A stretch of DNA of 64,000 nucleotides, from positions 434,001 to 498,000 of the forward strand of contig JBAMOY010000001.1 of NCBI GenBank assembly GCA_037071015.1, in the 5' to 3' direction. Below, piece after piece: positions 7,577 through 17,338 of the stretch. The notes under the pieces were generated by a model. That model saw nothing but the letters and a program-made list of their open reading frames with translations, was not told where the DNA came from and searched no databases. Made by a program: the position numbers and the translations under genes. This stretch comes from JBAMOY01 sp037071015. GTDB lineage: Bacteria; Bacillota_I; Bacilli_A; RF39; UBA660. Within the stretch, counting starts at the first letter, position 1; each line of letters starts with the position of its first letter.

Positions 7577-9565
7577 ATGGATGAAAAAATAATTAATAAT
7601 ATTAAAGCGTTAGGCATAGATATGATTAGTCATGCTAAAAGTGGGCACCCAGGTATTGTTTTGGGTGCTGCTCCTATTATGTATACTTTGTATGCTAACC
7701 ATATAATTGTTAATCCAGAAAATCCTAATTGGGTTAATCGTGATCGTTTTGTCATGTCGGCTGGTCATGGTTCAGCGCTTTTATATGCTACTTTATTTAT
7801 GTCGGGTTTTGATATTTCGCTAAACGATTTGAAAAATTTTCGTAAAATAAATTCAAAAACCCCTGGGCATCCAGAGGTTGGAATTACACCTGGTGTCGAT
7901 ATGTCAACAGGGCCACTAGGACAAGGAATTGCTAGCGCTGTTGGTATGGCCTTGGGAGAGAAAATTTTGGAATCTAAATATTTGTTCCCTGCTAAAAATA
8001 AATTAGATGATGAAGAGCCATTATTTAATTATAAGGTCTATGCTTTAGTTGGTGATGGCGATTTGATGGAAGGGATAAGTTATGAAGCAGCCTCTTTGGC
8101 AGGAAGTTTAAAACTAAATAATTTGATTGTGTTATATGATTCTAATGATATTAGTTTAGACGGACGTACGGATAATGTCTTTACCGAAAATGTTATTGAA
8201 CGCTTTGAGGCTTTAGGTTGGAATGCACATGCTGTTAAAGATGGCAACGATATCGGAGAAATTGACAAAGCTATATCTCGCGCTAAAGGTTCAAGTAAGC
8301 CAACTATTATTCAAATTAAGACTAAAATAGGTGATGGATCGCTATTAGAGGGAACTAACGAAGTTCATGGTAAAGTCTTAAGCAAAGATGATATAAATCA
8401 ATTGAAAAATAAGTGGCAAATAGAGAATAAGAGTTTTACAGTTGATCGGGCTTGTTATATGAATATGGCTAAGCGTGTGTCAGAACGTGGATTGAGTCAT
8501 TACCAGGAATGGACTGCCCAATATGACAAGTATGTAGCGGAGAAATTAGATAATAATGATGCTGATTTACGATTTTTATTTAGTGAGCAGACTTCCTTTA
8601 ATATTGATAGTTTAGAATTACAATTTAAAGAGGATTTACGTGAGGCAACACGGGTTACGAATGGCAAAATATTAGAAAAAATTGCTGATGAAATACCATA
8701 TTTAATTGGTGGTAGTGCTGATTTATCCACTTCGACTAAAACTTTATTATCGAAATATCCATTTGTTACTTCTGAAAATTATAATGGTAGAAATATAGCT
8801 TTTGGTGTTCGTGAACATGCTATGGGGGCTATTTTAAACGGGCTGGCCTTAACTGGTTTTCGTACTTTTGGTTCAACTTTTCTAGCTTTTGCTGATTATT
8901 TAAAGCCGGCTATAAGAATGTCTTCATTGATGAATTTACCAGTAACTTATATTTTTACACACGATTCAATTAATGTTGGACAGGATGGACCAACGCATGA
9001 ACCAATTGAACAACTTGTCATGTTGAGAGCGCAACCGAATATTAATGTATATCGTCCTGCTGATGCTCATGAATTAATGGGATGTTGGCAAAATATTTTA
9101 AATCAAAATCAACCTAGTGCATTGATTTTATCCCGTAATGAAACTGTGTTGATTGGATCGACCAATGCTGACGAAGTTAAATATGGTGGCTATATTGTGA
9201 GAAGAGAAGTAAAAAACTTACATGGTATTATTATTGCAACCGGCAGTGAGGTTCAAACAGCTTTATTAGTAGCTGCTCAACTATATAGTCAATATAAATT
9301 AGACATTAGAGTAGTTAGTATGCCATCGGTCGAACTATTTGAACAACAAACTAAAAAATATCAAGAAGAAATTTTACCGAAGACAATTAAAAAGGTTGTT
9401 ATTGAAGCAAGTTCTTCTTATAGCTGGCATAAATATGTATATAATGATGATTACTTGATTACAATTGATAAGTTTGGTGCTAGTGGAACACCAGAACAAG
9501 TATTAGAATATTGCGGTTTTGATTTTAAAACAATTATTGAAAGAGTCAAAAAATTATTGAAATAG
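7577..9565 (+). CDS. tkt: Transketolase
   Basis: 662 residues, full length for the family. It is a thiamine-diphosphate enzyme that moves two-carbon units in the pentose phosphate pathway. Motifs: HAKSGHPGIVLGAAP at the N-terminus, STGPLGQGIASAVGMALG, the ThDP/Mg site GDGDLMEGISYEAASLAG...NLIVLYDSNDIS, then FGVREHAMGAILNG and THDSINVGQDGPTHEP of the pyrimidine domain. GGGGTGATAAT precedes the ATG. The conserved lexA-tkt neighbourhood supports vertical inheritance. Confidence 0.96.
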   Translation: MDEKIINNIKALGIDMISHAKSGHPGIVLGAAPIMYTLYANHIIVNPENPNWVNRDRFVMSAGHGSALLYATLFMSGFDISLNDLKNFRKINSKTPGHPEVGITPGVDMSTGPLGQGIASAVGMALGEKILESKYLFPAKNKLDDEEPLFNYKVYALVGDGDLMEGISYEAASLAGSLKLNNLIVLYDSNDISLDGRTDNVFTENVIERFEALGWNAHAVKDGNDIGEIDKAISRAKGSSKPTIIQIKTKIGDGSLLEGTNEVHGKVLSKDDINQLKNKWQIENKSFTVDRACYMNMAKRVSERGLSHYQEWTAQYDKYVAEKLDNNDADLRFLFSEQTSFNIDSLELQFKEDLREATRVTNGKILEKIADEIPYLIGGSADLSTSTKTLLSKYPFVTSENYNGRNIAFGVREHAMGAILNGLALTGFRTFGSTFLAFADYLKPAIRMSSLMNLPVTYIFTHDSINVGQDGPTHEPIEQLVMLRAQPNINVYRPADAHELMGCWQNILNQNQPSALILSRNETVLIGSTNADEVKYGGYIVRREVKNLHGIIIATGSEVQTALLVAAQLYSQYKLDIRVVSMPSVELFEQQTKKYQEEILPKTIKKVVIEASSSYSWHKYVYNDDYLITIDKFGASGTPEQVLEYCGFDFKTIIERVKKLLK

Positions 9566-9574
9566 GATATATTT

Positions 9575-9964
9575 ATGAAGGTAATTAGTATTAAACAACC
9601 TTGGGCTAGTTTAATTGTTGCTGGTTATAAAAAATTTGAATTTAGAACGTGGAAGACAAATTATCGTGGTGAAATTTTAATCCATGCCAGTAAAATTAGT
9701 GACAAAGAAAATTTAATTCGTTTTACTGATTTAAATTTAACTTATCCAACCGGTCAAATTATAGGGAAAGCTTATTTAGCTGATTGTTTAGTTATGACTA
9801 GAGAATTTGAAGATAGTTTAATATCTGAAAACTCATTAGTTTATGGTGCTAATCATAATCGTGTTGGATATGCATTTAAACTTAGTAATGTTAAAAAGTT
9901 GGACAAACCTATCAGCATTAATGGAAACTTAGGCCTGTGGGATTTTGATGGCAAGATAGAATAA
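9575..9964 (+). CDS. ASCH-domain protein
   Basis: 129 residues forming a single ASCH/PUA-like beta-barrel: MKVISIKQPWASLIVAGYKKFEFRTW, then GEILIHASK and a central G-rich strand (PTGQIIGKAYLADCL). ASCH proteins are thought to bind RNA or act on modified nucleosides. The conserved KQPWASLI-x-GxKxxExR pattern is clear. It sits 9 bp after tkt and is probably co-transcribed, though no functional link is evident. Confidence 0.8.
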   Translation: MKVISIKQPWASLIVAGYKKFEFRTWKTNYRGEILIHASKISDKENLIRFTDLNLTYPTGQIIGKAYLADCLVMTREFEDSLISENSLVYGANHNRVGYAFKLSNVKKLDKPISINGNLGLWDFDGKIE

Positions 9965-10014
9965 AAATCTTTTTATATCATACTATAGTAGTGTATTAAA
10001 TTTATTTTAATACG

Positions 10015-10050
10015 AGAAGAACTCATAGGATTATGGTTCTTCTTTTTTCT
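10015..10050 (+). terminator. Intrinsic terminator after tkt-ASCH
   Basis: AGAAGAAC pairs with GTTCTTCT (10015-10022 with 10036-10043), with an inner CATA/TATG extension and a T-rich tail. The remainder of the 9965-10163 gap holds the -10 TATAAT (10117-10122) for the next gene and nothing else recognised. Confidence 0.8.
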
Positions 10051-10163
10051 TGACTAATACTTGTAAATAGTTGATTAATGTTAAGATATGGTATGTACTT
10101 TTTCGACATTTTTTGCTATAATTTATTATGATAGAGTTAATAAAATTAATGGAGGAAGATAAT

Positions 10164-13100
10164 ATGAAAAAAATGAAATATATTATTTTTATGTTTGCAT
10201 TTATGTTATTTATGCCTCTTACTGTTTGCAAGGCTGCTGATAGTTATGTTAGTAGTGTTATACATAGCAATGGTTCGACGACTAAAATAGGTGATTATAC
10301 GGATTATACTAAAGCTAAAAATGCCGCTATTGATTATAAATCAAATTCTAGTAGTGTTGCTGTTGTTTATCGCAATAATAAAATTGTATATGCTAGATAT
10401 GGAATTGTTCGTTTTAAAAGTGGTAATGTAGTTAATCTATATCCAGATGGAATAACTTCTACTGCTTATACTTCAACACATTCGTCTTATGGAACGGAAG
10501 CGGCTTTTATCGATTATGACTCAACGACTAATCGTAGTAAAATAAAAATAAGTGGATATACCGGATATGTTGATACCAATTTACTTGATATTGTTCCTAT
10601 TAGTAATTTAACATCCAATTCAGTTAAAATTTTGGCGACTATTAGCCTTAATGTTAGAACAGGTCCAGGAACTTCTTATTCTGTAATTGGTTCCGTATCA
10701 CAAGGACAGGTATATAGTTACTCACAGAAAAAAAGCGATGGCTTGTATACCTGGTATAATATAAACTATAATGGTACTTCTGCTTGGATAGCTAGTGCTG
10801 ACTCTACTTGGACAACTGAAGTAGTAGCTAGTAATCTTGAAACATATTATGAAAATTATTCAACTGGGAATGTAATTCACTATTATAAGTATGCTAGTGG
10901 TCAAGGATTTACTAATTTAGGAACTAGTCCAAGTTATTTAAAACAAGGAACTAGTTATTATAGTTTTGATGGCAACTATTTTTATACTAACTTAGTTGAT
11001 ATGTTAGATGATTATCGTAATAATGGTGTTACTAAAGCCATTAACAGTAACAATCCTTTTTATTCATATTATATGTATTTACCAAATCATTCAATGACTA
11101 AATATACTGCTGATGATTTTAATCAGGTTATTATTAGTAAAGGATATAACAGTAAAAGTGAGTCAGTCATGTATGGTGAAGGTAGTAGTTTTATTGCAAG
11201 CCAAGAAAAATATGGCGTTAATGCGATGCTAACTTTTGCTGCGGCTTTGAATGAAAGTGCATCAGGAACGAGTTGGATTGCTAAAAATAAAAATAATTTA
11301 TTTGGTCATGGTGCCTATGACAGTTGCCCAACAGAATGTGCAACTACTTATGCAACTGTTGCTGATAGTATATTAGCCCATGCAAAAATGACGGGCCAAG
11401 GATATAACGATCCGAGTGATTGGCGTTATTATGGATCACATTATGGCAATAAAGCTAGTGGAATGAATGTCAAATATGCGACTGATCCTTATTGGGGAGA
11501 AAAAGCGGCAAGTAATGCTTTTAATAATGATAAAAAGTTTGGATCGCAAGATTTTAAATCTAATACAATTGGTGTTAAACGAACTAGTAGTAGTGTTCCA
11601 GTTAGAAAAGAGCCAAAGGAATCTTCAAGTGTTATATATAACTTAAAGAATAATAGTTATAATGTTGAAAAAATCCCGTTAATTGTCTTCGATAAGGTCA
11701 ATGCCAATGGATATGACTGGTATAAGGTTTATACTGATATAGCGCTCGATGCTAATCAAAATAAGGCAAGTGGAGACTATAAGTTTGCAACTAGTTACGG
11801 TTATGTGCGAGCTGATTATTTAGATGTTGAAAATAATCAACCTTCTATTACAGCCGTTGATATCGAGGTTGATATTAACTCTAAATTAGATTTGTTGAAA
11901 GGTGTAACTGCTAGTGATAAAGAGGACGGTAATTTAACTAATAGAATAGAAGTTACAGATAATGTCGATATTACTAAACCTGGTACTTATCAAGCTACTT
12001 ATACCGTCGAAGACAACTCGCGTTTTAGCGTTAGTAAAACTGTTAAGGTAACTGTCAAAGGTGTTCCAGAGCCAACTATTAATGCTAGTGATATAGAAAT
12101 ACCACAATATACAAGTTTTAATCCTAAAGAATACGCAAATGCAGTTGACCCGGTTGAAGGTAATATAACAGATAAGATTATAGTTGTTGAAGATAATGTC
12201 AAACCAGATGTAATTGGTGAGTACGAAGTTACATATAGTGTAACTAATAATTATCAAAAGACTGTAACTAAAACTATTAAAGTAAATGTGGTTAAAAATG
12301 CTGAACCAGTTATTGTAGCTAATGATAGAAATATATTATTAAATTCTACTTTTAATCCTAAAGAGGGTGTAACTGCTAGTGATAAAGAGGATGGTAATTT
12401 AACCTCTAGTATTATTGTAGTAAAGGATAATGTTAATGTTCAAGAGTTAGGTACTTATCAAGTGACTTATCAGGTTACTGATAATGCTAATCAAACTGTT
12501 ACTAAGACTATAAATGTAACAGTAGTGGAAAAAACACTAACTAAGAAAGATGGACGTTTCTATTTTGAATATTTAAAAAAAGTTAATAATAAATTACAGT
12601 TAAAAGGTTATCAAACTATTGAGGGAATCGATAATGATTTGGCAACTAATATAAATTATAAAATTATTTTTGAAAACATTGAAACAAATGAACAGATTGT
12701 TAAAACTGGTACAAGAATTAAGGATAAATCGGAAATTTCAATGCCAATTTATAGTTTTGATGGTAAGGATTATAGTTATGCATGGTTTAAGATTGATTTC
12801 GATTTTAATGATATTCCACAAGCTAATTATCGTTTATATATTGTAGCTGAAAGTGATGATTATTATTCTAGAGCGGTTATCAGCAATAAAATGTTTAATT
12901 CACAAGCAACTTATTATGAAGATGATAAGAGTGTTATTATCAGGAATAATTATAGTGATAATAGTGCGCCAGTTGAGTTGATTGTTCGTGATGAAAAATT
13001 AGCCGAACGTAATTCTGTTTATACTTATAATCAATTTGATCAGTATTTAACCTTTGAATTAAGTGATGAAAATTTAAAAATTAAAGGGACCTCTTATTCG

Positions 13101-13469
13101 TATGGTGCTGATTTAGGTTTAAATAAAACGGTTAAACGTCAATTGATTTTTGAAAATTTAGATACTTACAGTAGATATGTTTATAATATTGGTAGTATTA
13201 CTAATGGTCTATATAATGTTGTTCTACCTGTATCAGATGGCTTATCTAAAACTAGGGCATGGTATGATGCCAGTGTCGATATATCACTTATACCTAAAGG
13301 AAGATATGTGATTTATGTTGTTAACAATAGTAACATTGAGGATGTTGCCGAATTTAAGGACTTATTAAACCGTGATTTAAGCAGTATTACAGGAACAATC
13401 AAAAGTAAAAAATATAGTTTCAAAATTAATACTGATAGAGGTAACCGTATTGAGATGATTGTTAAATAA
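10164..13469 (+). CDS. Secreted multi-domain endo-beta-N-acetylglucosaminidase
   Basis: 1101 residues. The start at 10164 follows GGAGGAAG and gives a clean signal peptide (MKKMKYIIFMFAFMLFMPLTVCKAADS). An ATG 12 codons upstream lacks this. Order of domains: an N-terminal region, a bacterial SH3 (about 155-215; LNVRTGPGTSYSVIGSV), a GH73-type glucosaminidase core (about 330-460; catalytic Glu likely in FAAALNESASGTS, then NNLFGHGAYD), a second SH3 (about 475-555), three Ig-like/DUF5011 repeats (about 560-790; GVTASDKEDGNLT) and an unrecognised 300-residue C-terminal region. It likely cleaves peptidoglycan glycan strands. Two DUF5011 repeats are almost identical in DNA. Confidence 0.85.
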   Translation: MKKMKYIIFMFAFMLFMPLTVCKAADSYVSSVIHSNGSTTKIGDYTDYTKAKNAAIDYKSNSSSVAVVYRNNKIVYARYGIVRFKSGNVVNLYPDGITSTAYTSTHSSYGTEAAFIDYDSTTNRSKIKISGYTGYVDTNLLDIVPISNLTSNSVKILATISLNVRTGPGTSYSVIGSVSQGQVYSYSQKKSDGLYTWYNINYNGTSAWIASADSTWTTEVVASNLETYYENYSTGNVIHYYKYASGQGFTNLGTSPSYLKQGTSYYSFDGNYFYTNLVDMLDDYRNNGVTKAINSNNPFYSYYMYLPNHSMTKYTADDFNQVIISKGYNSKSESVMYGEGSSFIASQEKYGVNAMLTFAAALNESASGTSWIAKNKNNLFGHGAYDSCPTECATTYATVADSILAHAKMTGQGYNDPSDWRYYGSHYGNKASGMNVKYATDPYWGEKAASNAFNNDKKFGSQDFKSNTIGVKRTSSSVPVRKEPKESSSVIYNLKNNSYNVEKIPLIVFDKVNANGYDWYKVYTDIALDANQNKASGDYKFATSYGYVRADYLDVENNQPSITAVDIEVDINSKLDLLKGVTASDKEDGNLTNRIEVTDNVDITKPGTYQATYTVEDNSRFSVSKTVKVTVKGVPEPTINASDIEIPQYTSFNPKEYANAVDPVEGNITDKIIVVEDNVKPDVIGEYEVTYSVTNNYQKTVTKTIKVNVVKNAEPVIVANDRNILLNSTFNPKEGVTASDKEDGNLTSSIIVVKDNVNVQELGTYQVTYQVTDNANQTVTKTINVTVVEKTLTKKDGRFYFEYLKKVNNKLQLKGYQTIEGIDNDLATNINYKIIFENIETNEQIVKTGTRIKDKSEISMPIYSFDGKDYSYAWFKIDFDFNDIPQANYRLYIVAESDDYYSRAVISNKMFNSQATYYEDDKSVIIRNNYSDNSAPVELIVRDEKLAERNSVYTYNQFDQYLTFELSDENLKIKGTSYSYGADLGLNKTVKRQLIFENLDTYSRYVYNIGSITNGLYNVVLPVSDGLSKTRAWYDASVDISLIPKGRYVIYVVNNSNIEDVAEFKDLLNRDLSSITGTIKSKKYSFKINTDRGNRIEMIVK
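11904..12406 (+). repeat. Internal DUF5011 repeat with near-identical DNA copies
   Basis: The block coding GVTASDKEDGNLT occurs at about 11904 and again at about 12368. The two copies differ by a single base over some 35 bp. A third, more diverged repeat lies between. Recent internal duplication or homogenisation within the glucosaminidase gene is likely. Confidence 0.75.
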
Positions 13470-13501
13470 AATCAGATGTACAATAATACATCTGATTTTT
13501 T
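13468..13501 (+). terminator. Terminator of the glucosaminidase gene
   Basis: The 13-bp stem AAAATCAGATGTA / TACATCTGATTTT (13468-13480 with 13487-13499), loop CAATAA, is followed by T's. Confidence 0.88.
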
Positions 13502-13521
13502 ATATAATTAAATTTATATAC

Positions 13522-13549
13522 AAAAATAATGCTATTAAGCATTATTTTT
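13522..13549 (-). terminator. Terminator of the PASTA protein gene
   Basis: The 11-bp inverted repeat AAAAATAATGC/GCATTATTTTT with a 6-nt loop overlaps the stop codon of the minus-strand gene. It could act in both directions between the convergent genes. Confidence 0.8.
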
Positions 13550-15608
13550 GTATTATTTTAATTGTAATAGGTGAACAATTGTTAAATTCTTTACCATGAT
13601 AAGTAGCTGTTGTCTCTTGATATAATGAACCAGTTGTACCATATCCCGGGTTGCCAGTGACAAAATTGAAAGTAAAGTTTGGATTCATTTGTTTAATCAT
13701 CGATTTAGTTTGATCAACTGTTTCACCAGCTGCTAAATAAATAGTATATTTTTTACTAGTGTCACAGCTTGGTTTATTGGAACCACCACCATTATTACCA
13801 CTCGAACTTCCTCCAGAAGAAGAGTTATAAGCATTGCCACCACTTAAACCAATATTAACGTATGTACCTTTAATTACTTTAGAGCCAGCATTTTTATTTT
13901 GTGAAATAGCCGTATCTTTGGTTCTACTTGATCTAGCATAATAGAAAGTACAATTTAAACCTAAATTATTGCAAGTGTTTTGGATATTTGCTTTGGTTTG
14001 ACCATAGAAATCAGGAATAGTAATAGCTTTGCCATCAGATATATATACCGTAACGGTATCGTTGTAATTAATAATGGCATTTTTTTCATGTGAAAATTTA
14101 ATAATTTCACCCTGTTTAACATCGTTGTTGAACTCATATTCCTCCCTAATGTTTACACCATAGCGACTAGCCCAAGTTCTAAATTCTGATAGGGAAGAGA
14201 AGTTCTTCATTTTTAATACACCTTTAGAAGTGACGATTTTAATTGTCGTTCCTTCTTCAATTTCGTCACCTTCTTTATAATTAGCTTCAATAACACTTCC
14301 AGCTTTAACAGTAGCATCAAAGCGTTCTTCAAAACTGATTTTTAAATTGTTGGATGAAACCCAACTAATGATTTCATCAACTTTCATATTTTTAAGATTA
14401 GGAACTTTAATTTTAGACCCTTTAGAAATTGTGATTACCATTTTATCGGTTTTCTGATTTATTGTAGTACCTTTTTTTATACTTTGATTGATAACATAAC
14501 CTTTTTTAATTTTGTTCGAAAAGTCATATTTAATTTCATATTTAACACCATTTCGTTTTAACCATAGGGTTGCTTTAAATTCTGATTTATTAACTAGATC
14601 AATTGCTTCTACCGGTAAGAGCTCACTTTCTTTTCCTAACGAAACGGTCAAAATAAGGTTAACAGTTCTTTTTAGTTGACCACTTACGTTTTGCTCCATG
14701 ACAATATCACGTTTAATATCATCACTAAATTCATAATTAATAGTTACATTGTTAAGGAAATTATCATCAATGACTTTTATAACATCGTCAATGTTCCAAC
14801 CAACCATATTTGAAATAATAACTTCTTTATCGTAATTTGGACCTTTTGAAACGACAAACTCGATATCCTTAACTGTTTTAACAACTGTATTAGGACTGAC
14901 ATTTTGACTAATGATTGCGTATTCTTTAATGTTGTCACTATATTCATATGTTTGGTAATACTTAATATTATTGGCTTCAGCCCATTTAATAGCCTCGTTA
15001 ATATGAACACCTGTAAAATCTTTTACCACATTATTGGTAGGCAATTTTAAAATATTCAAGTTTACCAACAAATTAAACAAAATCAATATAACAATTATCA
15101 GAGCATTTGCGATAAACCATTTTTTTGATTTGATGGTATTTCTGGTAATGCCTAATACATCGGTAATTGCTAGTAGCATGATAATACCACTGTTTAAAAT
15201 TAAATATAATTGATTTACTAATGTATCACAAAATAGTAACGTATAAATAAAATATCCAATACTACTTAATAAAAGAGCAGTGATAACAATTGATTTGAAA
15301 AAATTTTTAGGTTTTTCCTTCTTTTTTTCTTTCTCTTGTTTGACCAATGTTTTTAATTCTCTAGTGTTTTCCAAATTCTGGTTTTCACTTTTTGGTTCAA
15401 CTGCTGTAGCTTTTTTCTTTTTCTGTTTTTCCTTTTTTTTCGTACTAATTTTTTGTTGCTCTGTTTTTTTTATTTCCACAGCATTTTTCTTTTCTAGTTC
15501 ATGTTGTCTTCTTTCGGATCTACTCATCAAATCGGAAAAAGTAGCAGTTTTATCTAAATCATCCTCTTTGATAGAATTTATAAATTCTTTTCGTTCTTTA
15601 TCATTCAT
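13542..15608 (-). CDS. Kinase-less PASTA-repeat membrane protein
   Basis: 688 residues. Residues 1-103 are highly charged and Lys-rich. Three membrane helices follow (about 104-127, 131-154, 164-187), then a large extracellular part made of about seven repeated 60-70-residue units. Each unit carries a PASTA-like pattern such as DVIKVIDDN...N.......F(S/N)DDIK.......NVSGQ.......VSLGKE. A Ser/Gly linker near 600 and a last domain (KYTIYLAAGETVDQTKSMIKQMNP) close it. PASTA domains bind muropeptides or beta-lactams. Here there is no Ser/Thr kinase or transpeptidase domain. It is monocistronic and convergent with the glucosaminidase. A wall-sensing role is inference. Confidence 0.8.
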   Translation of the reverse strand: MNDKERKEFINSIKEDDLDKTATFSDLMSRSERRQHELEKKNAVEIKKTEQQKISTKKKEKQKKKKATAVEPKSENQNLENTRELKTLVKQEKEKKKEKPKNFFKSIVITALLLSSIGYFIYTLLFCDTLVNQLYLILNSGIIMLLAITDVLGITRNTIKSKKWFIANALIIVILILFNLLVNLNILKLPTNNVVKDFTGVHINEAIKWAEANNIKYYQTYEYSDNIKEYAIISQNVSPNTVVKTVKDIEFVVSKGPNYDKEVIISNMVGWNIDDVIKVIDDNFLNNVTINYEFSDDIKRDIVMEQNVSGQLKRTVNLILTVSLGKESELLPVEAIDLVNKSEFKATLWLKRNGVKYEIKYDFSNKIKKGYVINQSIKKGTTINQKTDKMVITISKGSKIKVPNLKNMKVDEIISWVSSNNLKISFEERFDATVKAGSVIEANYKEGDEIEEGTTIKIVTSKGVLKMKNFSSLSEFRTWASRYGVNIREEYEFNNDVKQGEIIKFSHEKNAIINYNDTVTVYISDGKAITIPDFYGQTKANIQNTCNNLGLNCTFYYARSSRTKDTAISQNKNAGSKVIKGTYVNIGLSGGNAYNSSSGGSSSGNNGGGSNKPSCDTSKKYTIYLAAGETVDQTKSMIKQMNPNFTFNFVTGNPGYGTTGSLYQETTATYHGKEFNNCSPITIKIIQK

Positions 15609-15760
15609 ACTATCACCTAATATAATTATACTATATTATTGGTTTTTATTAAAGCGATAAATGGTTGTATTTTAATAAACTTTACGAAAATTAATTTCTT
15701 TACTTCTTAAATACCTTGAGTTATAATATTAATATATTTTTTATGTAACAGGGGGATTAT

Positions 15761-17338
15761 ATGAATATAGTAATGATTATGGCTGGTGGTGTTGGCAAAA
15801 GATTTGGTGCTAATTTGCCTAAGCAATATTTAAAAATTAACGATAAACCTGTCATCGATTATGTTATTGAGGCTGCCAACAAATCTAAATTGACAGATAA
15901 AATTTTAGTGGTTATGGATAAAGAATATATTACTTACTCAAATTATTTAAAGAGTGGCAGTTATGATATCGCACCCAACGGTAAAGAAAGGTATGACTCT
16001 ATTAAAAGTGGTTTTGACTATATTAATGAACACTATGATTGTCAAAAAGTGGTTATTGTTGATGCGGTAGCACCTTTATTATATCCGGAATTGATTGATG
16101 ACTATTTTTTAAAACTTGATGATTACGATGCTGTTATTACCGCTCAAAAAATAACAGGCGCACTAGGAAATTATAATTTTGATCCTTTAAATCGAGAAGA
16201 TTATTATATGACACAATCGCCAGAAGGATTCAATTTTAAGTTGATATATAACTCATTGGATGTCAATTTTCCTAGTCAAGAATTAGCATGGCAATTACCA
16301 GTTGACAGCAAAAAATATTTGAACTTTAACTTTAAAAACAATTTGAAGTTGACTTATAATTTTGAGTTGAAATATGCAAGTTATTTGTTGGATAACATGG
16401 ATAGACAATCTTATGATTTTACCAACATCAAAGATAAATCTTTTTTTAGAACGCAAGGTTTGTCAGAATATTTATTGCGTATTTATCCGCAGATGACAGA
16501 GAAGTGGTTAGACGATGTTTATTGCTATTATAAATTATTAGTTGCCAAATATGGCAGTTTCAAAAATATTACAGTTAATCAATCTTCGCGTTACGGTCTA
16601 GTAATGTTAGTTGCGGATAAGGATAATAATGAGTATATTATTAAAATGATTCCGGAATTTTTAAATAGATATCATAGCGAAAAGAATGCTTATAGGCAAC
16701 TTTCACCATCGTTTATGTGTCCTTTAGTTGAAACTGATGATATTAATAATACTATGATTTTAAAATATTTGGATCCTGGAATTCCAGCTGATTTTAATGA
16801 CAACATCGCGTTAACTAATTTTTTCGATAAAGTTTTTAATAATGCTAAGCCATATAATTCGAATTTAGAAAATTTTCATGATTTTAAAAAACAATTAATT
16901 GAAAAATTTAATAATTGTGAAAATATACCTTTTTTAAACGATGAGACTCGTAATTGTTTAGCTAAAGCAATTCAATACTATGATACTTATTTTGAAGACA
17001 AACCATTATATTTAATTCACGGTGATTTACGAAAAGACAATATTTTAAAACATAATAATGAGTATTATGCTATCGATCCCATCGGGTATATCGCTCCTTT
17101 AGTTTTTGAAACAGCAAGATTTATTATCAATGATATTGATGATTGTAAAAATTTTGAAGTTGAAGAGCGTTTGAATTTATTAGTCAATTATTTTTCTAAA
17201 TGGTTTGATAAAAAAGATATATATGTTGCTGTTTATATTTTTACTTCATTTATAACGTATAATAGTACATTCGAAAATATCGATGATAAACAAACAAAAA
17301 ATTATATTAAAATTATGAATTCAATTACCAAAAGGTAA
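15761..17338 (+). CDS. IspD/TarI-like cytidylyltransferase fused to an APH-type kinase
   Basis: 525 residues. Residues 1-230 form an IspD/TarI-type nucleotidyltransferase: MAGGVGKRFGANLPKQYLKIN, then PNGKERYDSIKSGF and VDAVAPLLYPELID. Residues of about 240-525 form a phosphotransferase of the aminoglycoside/choline-kinase fold: the catalytic loop LIHGDLRKDNIL and the metal-binding YYAIDPIGYIAP, closest in pattern to the streptomycin/hydroxyurea kinase group. Fusion suggests sequential phosphorylation then CMP transfer to a polyol or amino-alcohol, feeding the LicD gene four genes downstream. The substrate is unknown. It could also act as IspD in isoprenoid synthesis. It opens the polysaccharide locus. 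Confidence 0.75.
   Translation: MNIVMIMAGGVGKRFGANLPKQYLKINDKPVIDYVIEAANKSKLTDKILVVMDKEYITYSNYLKSGSYDIAPNGKERYDSIKSGFDYINEHYDCQKVVIVDAVAPLLYPELIDDYFLKLDDYDAVITAQKITGALGNYNFDPLNREDYYMTQSPEGFNFKLIYNSLDVNFPSQELAWQLPVDSKKYLNFNFKNNLKLTYNFELKYASYLLDNMDRQSYDFTNIKDKSFFRTQGLSEYLLRIYPQMTEKWLDDVYCYYKLLVAKYGSFKNITVNQSSRYGLVMLVADKDNNEYIIKMIPEFLNRYHSEKNAYRQLSPSFMCPLVETDDINNTMILKYLDPGIPADFNDNIALTNFFDKVFNNAKPYNSNLENFHDFKKQLIEKFNNCENIPFLNDETRNCLAKAIQYYDTYFEDKPLYLIHGDLRKDNILKHNNEYYAIDPIGYIAPLVFETARFIINDIDDCKNFEVEERLNLLVNYFSKWFDKKDIYVAVYIFTSFITYNSTFENIDDKQTKNYIKIMNSITKR

Noticed and set aside
11934..12257. Minus-strand open frames inside the glucosaminidase Ig-like repeats
   Set aside because: They are antisense shadows of repeated sense codons, without start signals or recognisable domains.
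15280..15660. Plus-strand open frame of 126 residues within the PASTA gene
   Set aside because: Phe/Ser-rich low-complexity translation arises from the Lys/Glu codons of the opposite strand; it has no ribosome binding site.
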